Shown one piece after another: positions 8,901-16,129 of a stretch of DNA of 36,281 nt. Where the stretch lies: NCBI GenBank assembly GCA_030688735.1, contig JAUYJC010000092.1:1-36281 (forward strand). The letters run 5' to 3'. The stretch comes from Deltaproteobacteria bacterium (GTDB taxonomy: Bacteria > Desulfobacterota > Binatia > UBA9968). Below the pieces are notes generated by a model, which ran no database searches, was not told the DNA's origin, and saw only the letters and a program-made list of their open reading frames with translations. A program made the position numbers and the translations under genes. Position 1 is the first letter of the stretch, and each line of letters opens with the position of its first letter.

Positions 8901-9680
8901 TTAGACTGTCACGCGCACCCGCGGCGCATCGTCTTCCGACTCGTCGCGTTTGGGCGTACGCATATAAGGATGACTGAATGGCCGCCCGGCCGCGGCCAAA
9001 GCCGCTAGATTAGGCTTCGATGATAATGTCAACGTTTCTTTCGCGTCTGGGATTGCAGGAGGCTCGGCCACCGCTGGAGCTTCCGAAGATTTTTCAGGAA
9101 CGAGAACGATCTCTGGCGAAACCAGTTCGGCTGCTTGCGGCGTAAGCGGCGGCTTTCCCGACAAGACCGCCGGAGGATTAGCCGCCCGTGCCACCGCCGT
9201 CCCATCGCCGGACTCGCCCGGTTTGCCGAAAAGCGCCCCGTAGATATGGTCGCCGATGTCCTTACCGGTAAACCAGCTGACCACTGCATTGACGACACCC
9301 GAGACGAAACCGCCGATCCGGCCCCATAATGCGCCGCCGATAACCCGCGGCGCCATGCCAATGTTGTCGCCGGTCATATTGCGGTAGAGCGTTGCCACGA
9401 TGGGAACATGGTGCAGCGGATTGATGATGTCCAGCACGTCGCGAAAACCAAAACTTTCCTGCTCCCATAACGAAAAAGACTTCTCGGATTTCGCCGGCGC
9501 CGGCGTTGCGGAATCGTTCGGCCGGGCCGCTATTTCCAAGGCGATATCGGGGTAGCCCGCCGACCGCGCGGCGGCGGGCGCTGCCGTGCCGCGGTGGGCG
9601 ACGCCTTCGATCTCGTTTGGATAGCGCTTGATGTCGCTCCGCTCCAGCGCCGAAAAAATATTTGTATCGATCGTACTCAT
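8901..9680 (-). CDS. Uncharacterised protein, stator-operon associated
   Basis: 259 aa; central block LDIINPLHHVPIVATLYRNMTGDNIGMAPRVIGGALWGRIGGFVSGVVNAVVSWFTGKDIGDHIYGALFG; 4-bp overlap with motB. Confidence 0.75.
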   Translation of the reverse strand: MSTIDTNIFSALERSDIKRYPNEIEGVAHRGTAAPAAARSAGYPDIALEIAARPNDSATPAPAKSEKSFSLWEQESFGFRDVLDIINPLHHVPIVATLYRNMTGDNIGMAPRVIGGALWGRIGGFVSGVVNAVVSWFTGKDIGDHIYGALFGKPGESGDGTAVARAANPPAVLSGKPPLTPQAAELVSPEIVLVPEKSSEAPAVAEPPAIPDAKETLTLSSKPNLAALAAAGRPFSHPYMRTPKRDESEDDAPRVRVTV

Positions 9681-10456
9681 GGTCGATCATCCGCGCCGCT
9701 TGGCGGCTGCGCCGTCTTCGTATCCGGATTGTAGTATAGCCGGATTTCGACGCGACGGTTGCCGCGACGATTGCCTGCTTCGGAATTCGGCAACCGGGGC
9801 CGGTGATTCGCGTAGCCTTGCACGGCGATGCGCGACGGCGGGACGCCTCGTTCAATCAAGTAACGCCCAACCCGGCTGGCGCGCGCGGCGGAAAGCTCCC
9901 AGTTCGACGGGAATATCGTCGTCGCGATCGGGCGGTCATCGGTGTGACCGCTGATTTCCAAATTAACGCTCGTTTGCTCATGCGCTATCGCCGCCACCTT
10001 TTCGAGGATGGGAAAAGCGGCGGGGCGCAGTTCGGCCTTCCCGGATTCGAACGGAATGGTGTCCTTGAGAGAAAGCAAGATCTCGTTTGACGCGCCCTCG
10101 ATCACGATGTCCCGGTCCAGGTTCAGCGCGCTGATAAATTGCTGGATGTCGCTGCGCAACTCTTTCCATTGCTCAGGATTCGGCAGTGCCGGAAGCAGAG
10201 ACGGCACGGAATTATCCGGTGGGATGGATTTTGCAGTCACCGTCGGCGGCGAAGCGATCGGCTTCTTCCTATTCTCGTTCACGTACCAGAGCACGAGAAA
10301 ACAGAGAAGCAACAGAGTCAGGTCACTCAACGTAATCAGCCAGCCCGCATCGTCGCCCGGCCAACCCCCCCCAGGCCGGGTCCGGGCGAAACCCCCTTCG
10401 ATGGCTGGCGCCGGTGAAGGCTGAGCCGCACGGCGTTGTGACGACTTCAATAACAT
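9677..10456 (-). CDS. motB: Flagellar motor protein MotB (OmpA-like C-terminus)
   Basis: TM with conserved Asp (GWLITLSDLTLLLLCFLVLWYV), OmpA domain (ISGHTDDRPIATTIFPSNWELSAARASRVGRYLIERGVPPSRIAVQGYANHRP); start taken at internal ATG 5 nt after motA stop. Confidence 0.88.
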   Translation of the reverse strand: MLLKSSQRRAAQPSPAPAIEGGFARTRPGGGWPGDDAGWLITLSDLTLLLLCFLVLWYVNENRKKPIASPPTVTAKSIPPDNSVPSLLPALPNPEQWKELRSDIQQFISALNLDRDIVIEGASNEILLSLKDTIPFESGKAELRPAAFPILEKVAAIAHEQTSVNLEISGHTDDRPIATTIFPSNWELSAARASRVGRYLIERGVPPSRIAVQGYANHRPRLPNSEAGNRRGNRRVEIRLYYNPDTKTAQPPSGADDRP

Positions 10457-10461
10457 GAGGC

Positions 10462-11257
10462 TCAACGATGCTGATCGAAAGCAAACTGGGCCCAATCGCG
10501 TCCTCGATGCGCCTGTGCATCAGCGGAATGGAAAAACCCTCGGGCGTTGCCGGCCATCGACGCCGCGGTTTCGCCGCGGGCGATCGTTACCACCCATTCC
10601 ATTGTCAGTCTCATTTGCATTTCCTTCTCCGTCGCTACGGCATGGAACCGCGCAGCCAGCGGCGCCACTATGACGTTGGTCAACACCGCGCCGTAAAGGG
10701 TCGTCAGGACGGCGAGCGAGAGCGCGGCCGTCAGCGGCTGGCTATCCTGTCCGGTGAAATTGCGCAACAACAAGACCATGCCGATGAGCGTGCCGATGAG
10801 GCCGAATGCGGGAAGCAATTTCCCCAGCATGAGCAGAATCTGATGGGAGGATTCGTTTCGGCCGATGACGCCGGCGAATTCGCGCTCAAGCCGAATGCGA
10901 ATGGTCTCTTCTTTGTACAGGTCCACTAACATGCCGACGCCCCGTTTCAAAAACGGGTTAGCAAGATCGCCTTCTTGGTTTTCCAAGCCTCTGATCCCAT
11001 CCAAGCGATAGAGCCGGGTCAAGCGCGACAATTCGTCGCTATGGGTCTCCAGCCGTGATTGCGTCTCGCTGAATAGAGCTCGAACGTCGAGAAGCAAACC
11101 GTGCAGTTGCTCGTTCGAATAAGAAACCCAAGTGACAAAAGCCGGGCCGCCGAGCGTAAGCAGCAATGACGCTGGATCAAAAAATTCCGGCCCAGATAAA
11201 GGCACCGGCCGCAAATGCCGCCAGCGCGGCGATGGGCACAGTATAGCCCTGGAACAC
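10462..11257 (-). CDS. motA: Flagellar motor protein MotA, apparent frameshift near N-terminus
   Basis: MotA-like FFDPASLLLTLGGPAFVTWVSY, GLIGTLIGMVLLLRNF. The TM1-like segment VFQGYTVPIAALAAFAAGAFIWAGIF lies in another frame directly upstream, with a gggagg SD and GTG at 11257; ORF track gives 10462..11214 from TTG. Confidence 0.75.
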
Positions 11258-11615
11258 AGTCCCTCCCGGCGGTCTGTGGTTTAGGCAGTGAACATGGGGA
11301 GATGCCCGGACCGCATTAATGCTGGTTCCGCACAAACTGTGCCACGAGGCGGGGATGAATGATTGAAGCGATTTTGAGACGATTTTGCCGGCTGGCTGGG
11401 AAAAAATTGCCTAGTTGGCAAATGGGAAGAGTGAAAAAGCATCCTGATATCAGTTCAAGGTTCCAGGTTCAATGTCCCCTCTCCCCACCTTGAACTTTGA
11501 ACCCTTGAACTTTGAACGGACTTCCGCCCCAGGCCCGGGACACTTCGACATAGTTTTGACGGGCGGCGTCGGAGTTTCAGCACCCAACGCGTTTTCTGTG
11601 CGCGGACCGGGACGG

Positions 11616-11957
11616 CTAGACCGCTCGTTGAATCAATGAGGGTGCGTGGGAAGAGGTTCCGGGATAGCTGCGGCGGAGACGGTCAGAGGTGTTTATCTTT
11701 TGGCGCAAATCACAGCACTGGTCTTCCAAGCGAGCCAAGATTTTTGCGTCGATTTTCAGGATTTCCGCGATCAGGCTTTGAGTCGCGGTTCGTTCGCCGG
11801 CGCCGAGCGAAAACTCCGCGGCGCGCAGCCGGGCGAATATTTCTTCCCGTCGCGCGCCCCATTGTTGGAGCTGCCCCAGGTCCCAATCGGTTTCGCGCAA
11901 AAGACCGAGGCTCTCTTGGGAAAGCCTTTCAAGCTCTTCAAGCACGCTGTGACTCAT
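11616..11957 (-). CDS. FliT-like flagellar chaperone/hypothetical
   Basis: 113-aa helical protein immediately downstream of fliS with 4-bp overlap; position and size fit FliT. Confidence 0.5.
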   Translation of the reverse strand: MSHSVLEELERLSQESLGLLRETDWDLGQLQQWGARREEIFARLRAAEFSLGAGERTATQSLIAEILKIDAKILARLEDQCCDLRQKINTSDRLRRSYPGTSSHAPSLIQRAV

Positions 11958-12355
11958 GCCGCTCCCTGGGCAAGATTCTTGCGCTGAGCAGCGACGGCTT
12001 CCTCCCAGCCCGATTTAAGAGTCGACAAAAGGACGGACACGGTTACCAAAGGCTTGGGGTCGTTATTGACATTGGCTAACAGAATTTGATCGAGCATGAA
12101 GCGGTACAGTCCTTCGAGATTTTGCGCGATCTCGCCCCCGGCATCGTAATCGAGACTCGCCAGGAACTGATTGATGATGTCGTTGGCGCGAAGGATGCAC
12201 ATTCCCTTCTCAGCCATACTACCTTCGGCCAAATGCGCCGCGGCCCGCTCCACTGCGTCGATGGCGCCCTGGTACAACATCAGCAGAACCGTGCCCGGAT
12301 CGGTCGTGGTGATTTGGTTTTCCTTGTATGCGTGCAGTTGTCTTACGTTGCTCAT
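11954..12355 (-). CDS. fliS: Flagellar export chaperone FliS
   Basis: YKENQITTTDPGTVLLMLYQGAIDAVERAAAHL ... ANDIINQFLASLDYDAGGEIAQNLEGLYRFMLDQI. Confidence 0.93.
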   Translation of the reverse strand: MSNVRQLHAYKENQITTTDPGTVLLMLYQGAIDAVERAAAHLAEGSMAEKGMCILRANDIINQFLASLDYDAGGEIAQNLEGLYRFMLDQILLANVNNDPKPLVTVSVLLSTLKSGWEEAVAAQRKNLAQGAA

Positions 12356-12369
12356 CGCCTCATGCCATT

Positions 12370-13749
12370 CTACCGCCTCTGCAGCGCGGTCATTTGTTGG
12401 GATAGGTAATCGCCCTGGGCTTTCAACTGGCTGACCATTTGTTCGAGGGCGCTAAACTGTTTGGTCAGCCTCTCATCCATGGCGGCGATTCTGGACTCTT
12501 CGCGCGCCACCTTCTTATCGATGTTATCGATGCTCGTCCTTAGGCCCTTCTGCCGAAACGTCAATGTCCCGTCAACGGAACTGACATAATCATCGATGGA
12601 GTCCGGGATGCGTTTGCCGATGCCGTTCTGGACAAGCGTAAACAGATTGCTGACGCCGGTGGGATCTTCTTCCAGCGCGCTACTGAGTTTAGCTTCATCG
12701 AGCGTCAGGGATCCGTCTTTCTGAAACTTGATGCCGATGTCGGAGAGATACCTAAATCCTCCGTCTGACTGACTGGCGGCGGACAACTGGTTGCGCAGCC
12801 GTGCGATCACTCCCCGCAAAGAGGCATCGCCGGCCAAGGCTCCTTGTCTCTTGGTGTCCGGATTGAGCGTAAATTGATCGTTGACGATCTTGTTGACGGT
12901 GTTAAAACTATCCGCCAGATCTTTGATGGAACTCTTCATGGCAGTGCTATCGACCGAAACCGTCACCTTAGCCGACGCATCGGTGGATTCGACCACTCCG
13001 TCACGATCTCCTTCTTGAAGCAGCACAACAGTCACTCCGGTAACAACATCCGAGACCGTGTTGCTACTGCGCGTGATGGTAAGCCCATTGACGGAGAACA
13101 GAGCATCCGCCGCGGCTTGAACTTCTTCGCCACCACCAGCAAATGGATCCGCGCCGCCGGCGAGCGTTCCGGAAATGGTCGCTGCATTGATAGTCCCAGT
13201 CTGTTTGCTTTGCACCACTAACCGGTAATCGGGGCTGGCGCTAGTTCCGGCATTGACGATGGAGGCCGCAACCGCCGCCCCGGAGCTATTAATCGCGCTC
13301 TTAAGGCCAGCTAAGGTATTGTTCGTCGCATCGACAGTAATCGCAGTGCTCGTGCCGTCCACCGTGATGGTCAAGGTGCCTGTCCCGATGGCGTCCGAGG
13401 CACTCGTAAACGATGTCGATTTGACGATGCGAGCGGCGGCCAATCGATCCACCACAATACTGTTCGATCCGGTCTCCGCCGTAGAATCAGCCGTCGCGGT
13501 CAAGACTGACGTGTCGCTGCTCACGGCGGAGCGCTTGGTGAAATCCGTCGGAAGCGACAGACCTTGCGCGGCGCTCTTGAGCTTTCCAAGCGCGCTGACG
13601 ACAGCGGTGAGTACCCCGTCTTGCGCTTGGTAGCGGACCTTCTGATTTTGCAAGATGTCAACGGATCGGTGCTCCGCCTTGATCAGGCCGGCAATCAGAC
13701 TCTTGACATCGAGACCGGTTATGAGACCGCCGAATTGAACGTTTGCCAT
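12370..13749 (-). CDS. fliD: Flagellar filament cap protein FliD
   Basis: N-term VQFGGLITGLDVKSLIAGLIKAEHRSVDILQNQKVRYQAQ, C-term LTKQFSALEQMVSQLKAQGDYLSQQMTAL. Confidence 0.93.
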   Translation of the reverse strand: MANVQFGGLITGLDVKSLIAGLIKAEHRSVDILQNQKVRYQAQDGVLTAVVSALGKLKSAAQGLSLPTDFTKRSAVSSDTSVLTATADSTAETGSNSIVVDRLAAARIVKSTSFTSASDAIGTGTLTITVDGTSTAITVDATNNTLAGLKSAINSSGAAVAASIVNAGTSASPDYRLVVQSKQTGTINAATISGTLAGGADPFAGGGEEVQAAADALFSVNGLTITRSSNTVSDVVTGVTVVLLQEGDRDGVVESTDASAKVTVSVDSTAMKSSIKDLADSFNTVNKIVNDQFTLNPDTKRQGALAGDASLRGVIARLRNQLSAASQSDGGFRYLSDIGIKFQKDGSLTLDEAKLSSALEEDPTGVSNLFTLVQNGIGKRIPDSIDDYVSSVDGTLTFRQKGLRTSIDNIDKKVAREESRIAAMDERLTKQFSALEQMVSQLKAQGDYLSQQMTALQRR

Positions 13750-13769
13750 GACGCGTTACCTATTGATTA

Positions 13770-13796
13770 GAATCGGGGCACCCGTGGAATTCTTTA
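13770..13796 (-). promoter_or_regulatory. Sigma28-type promoter for fliD
   Basis: Minus strand TAAAGAAT-N11-CCCGATTC versus consensus TAAAGTTT-N11-GCCGATAA. Confidence 0.65.
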
Positions 13797-13807
13797 GAAA
13801 AGAAGTA

Positions 13808-13990
13808 TTCCGGGATTACCGTGAAAGACTATTCGCCAGAGACGCGGAGTTCACATGGTTCGACAGGCTCACCATGAGCGGAGGAAGGCCGCTCACCCTG
13901 AGCGTGTCGAAGAGCTCCGCGGTGCAATTTCCGAGTTCTTGCACTGAAGTAGCGTTGGCAATGTTAGCGAAATAGAAGCCTGAATACCCT
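13808..13990 (+). repeat. Dispersed repeat copy A (inverted relative to copy B at 30783-30970)
   Basis: ttccgggattaccgtgaaagactattc ... ctccgcggtgcaatttccgagttcttgcactgaagtagcgttgg ... agaagcctgaatacc matches the reverse complement of 30783-30970. Confidence 0.85.
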
Positions 13991-14066
13991 AGAATAGTTT
14001 CAGCTCGCCGCTCTATGCCAAAGCGGAAAACCAAATGCGGCGACCGACGCTGAACCGAAGCTAATC

Positions 14067-14411
14067 TTACGACCAGAGCGACAAGAGCAGCCCGGCCGAC
14101 AACTCGTCGTTCTTTTGAAATTGGCGCAAGAAAGCAACCAGCTCTTTGGGCGGAAGTTGCCGGATTACCTCTCCGGTTTCCCTGTCGGTGGAAAATTCCA
14201 CGCCAAGGCCGAGACCGTTGATCACCGGGTGTGGATTTTGCGCCGTATTTGCCGTCGCCTCGGGCTTCGCTTTGGTGAGCGCCGCCAACTCTTGCCGCCG
14301 CGCCTCGTCCCCTTTTGCTGCGGCTCCGCTTTTCGCGGAGCCCCTATCGGCCTGCTGCGCAGCGGGTTGCGCGGCTTGGCCCATCTCGGATGAGATCGCA
14401 AACACTGTCAT
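14067..14411 (-). CDS. flaG: FlaG family protein
   Basis: C-terminal LGVEFSTDRETGEVIRQLPPKELVAFLRQF; lies between fliC and fliD. Confidence 0.75.
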   Translation of the reverse strand: MTVFAISSEMGQAAQPAAQQADRGSAKSGAAAKGDEARRQELAALTKAKPEATANTAQNPHPVINGLGLGVEFSTDRETGEVIRQLPPKELVAFLRQFQKNDELSAGLLLSLWS

Positions 14412-14435
14412 GTTACCCCCCCATCCTTAGGAGGA

Positions 14436-14462
14436 CGGGGGAGAGCTCGATGCTCTCCCCCG
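14436..14462 (-). other. Perfect 11-bp stem-loop between fliC and flaG
   Basis: CGGGGGAGAGC-tcgat-GCTCTCCCCCG; no T-tract follows on the minus strand. Confidence 0.8.
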
Positions 14463-14482
14463 CTGGTTTAGCTTTCTCCCTG

Positions 14483-15895
14483 CTATCTGCCGCCGAGTAG
14501 CGATAGCGCTACCGATGGCAACTGGTTGGCTTGCGCCAAAACCGCAACACCGGCCTGGATCAGGATCTGGCTCCTGGTTAGCTCAGCAGTCTCCAATGCC
14601 ACATCGGCGTCCTGGATCCGCGAACGAGCGGCGGAGAGGTTCTCAGAGGCCACGCTGAGACTCGATATCGCGGAAGAGAACCGGTTCTGAACCGCGCCGA
14701 TATCGCCCCGAACCCGGTTGAGTTGGCTAAGAGCGAAATCAATAGTCGAGATCGCATCGTTGGCGCCCGAAACGTTCGAGATGCTGAGCCCGTTGATTTG
14801 CTTCGAAGTCACCGTCGTATTGACAACGCCTGTCGTGAAGCCAAGAGCATCGCCTGTGGCAGACGACACTACGGTCAAACTCTTATCGAGATCAACGCTC
14901 AACGTAAACCCGGCGTTGAATGTACGCGAAGCGGTGCTTGCCACCACGTCACCCACACCCACACTGGCCGTGGTTTCCGACAAGGCGATCGTCCCGCCGC
15001 TAGCGCGCGTAAACGTGATACCCACGGAATTGGTCGCGGCGACGACGCCGGTCTGGTTGGTGAAACCATTGACCGTAGCGATAAAAGTCGAATTCGCGTC
15101 GGCATTGCCGGTGCTGAGAGATATAGTAACGCTATTCATGGTCAGCGTCTGCGTGGCGCCGGCCGTTGTCAGCGCGACAAATCCGGAATCGACAACAACT
15201 GTCTGGTTATTCTTTATCGCCGTTCCCTTGGTATTGCCCGACTCGTTGTTGATCGCGTTGATGACACCTTCGATGCCATCTTGCGCGCCGATCGTCACCG
15301 AGAGACCGTTGACGGTAAGGGTGGAGGAGCTCGTCAGGCCGGCCAATGCCGTGCTGCTCACCGCGGCGCCCTGAAGGGTCTTGGCGCCAAGGTCGGCCGT
15401 GTTCACGCTGCTTATGGAAATAGTCACGGTTTCGTAGGCGTTGGCGCCGACCTGAAACTGCGCGTTGCTAAAAGTGCCGTCGAGCAACTTTCTGTTGTTG
15501 AACTGCACCGTGCTCGCCAACCGGTCCAACTCAGCCAGAATGTTGCTCACCTCGGCGTTCAAGGATGAGCGGTCGCTGGAGCTGTTGGAGTCGTTGGCCG
15601 ATTGAATCGCCAACTCACGAGCCCGCTGGAGCAGGTTCGAGACTTCGTTCAGCGATCCGTCCGCCGTTTGGAAGGCCGACACGCCGTCATTGGCGTTTCT
15701 TACCGCCTGATTGAGACCTCGGATCTGCGCGGTCAACCGATCCGATATCGCCATACCAGCGGCATCATCGACGGCGCCGTTAATACGGAGACCCGTCGAG
15801 AGCCGTTGAATCGACCTCTCCAACCCTCCCTGCGCGCGCGTCAAGTTGCGCTGGGCCGTGAGGGCCGAGATGTTAGTGTTGATAATAAGAGCCAT
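14483..15895 (-). CDS. fliC: Flagellin
   Basis: MALIINTNISALTAQRNLTRAQGGLERSIQRLSTGLRINGAVDDAAGMAISDRL; C-term DADVALETAELTRSQILIQAGVAVLAQANQLPSVALSLL; Ser/Thr-rich central domain. Confidence 0.97.
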   Translation of the reverse strand: MALIINTNISALTAQRNLTRAQGGLERSIQRLSTGLRINGAVDDAAGMAISDRLTAQIRGLNQAVRNANDGVSAFQTADGSLNEVSNLLQRARELAIQSANDSNSSSDRSSLNAEVSNILAELDRLASTVQFNNRKLLDGTFSNAQFQVGANAYETVTISISSVNTADLGAKTLQGAAVSSTALAGLTSSSTLTVNGLSVTIGAQDGIEGVINAINNESGNTKGTAIKNNQTVVVDSGFVALTTAGATQTLTMNSVTISLSTGNADANSTFIATVNGFTNQTGVVAATNSVGITFTRASGGTIALSETTASVGVGDVVASTASRTFNAGFTLSVDLDKSLTVVSSATGDALGFTTGVVNTTVTSKQINGLSISNVSGANDAISTIDFALSQLNRVRGDIGAVQNRFSSAISSLSVASENLSAARSRIQDADVALETAELTRSQILIQAGVAVLAQANQLPSVALSLLGGR

Positions 15896-15920
15896 ATTTT
15901 TTCCTCCCTGAGATTTTATT

Positions 15921-15940
15921 ACGGGGCGTCCTTTCCCCGT
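15921..15940 (-). promoter_or_regulatory. fliC 5' leader hairpin with GGA loop (candidate CsrA site)
   Basis: Minus strand ACGGGG-aaaGGAcg-CCCCGT, upstream of the SD agggagg, which holds a second GGA. Confidence 0.55.
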
Positions 15941-15948
15941 TAAAAATC

Positions 15949-15975
15949 ATATCGGTAGACTTTTGAGAGTCTTTA
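15949..15975 (-). promoter_or_regulatory. Sigma28-type promoter for fliC
   Basis: Minus strand TAAAGACT-N11-ACCGATAT. Confidence 0.75.
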
Positions 15976-16129
15976 ATTGAAATTGGGCTGGGATCGGAAA
16001 AGTTCGAAACCCGGCGTGCCAGGGAGGCGATCTATAAGGCGGACCACCGCAGGCAAATACACCAAGCGCAGAGTCTATGGATAGGTAGAGGATTACTTAG
16101 GACAATCTTCCGAGACGAGCCACCGACTG

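Noticed and set aside
13816-14034. Short minus ORF (72 aa) between flaG and fliD
   Set aside because: Mostly encoded by repeat copy A and its ttcgacaggctca hairpin; not a gene.
14718-15568. Plus-strand ORFs antisense to fliC
   Set aside because: Contained in the flagellin gene; no independent support.
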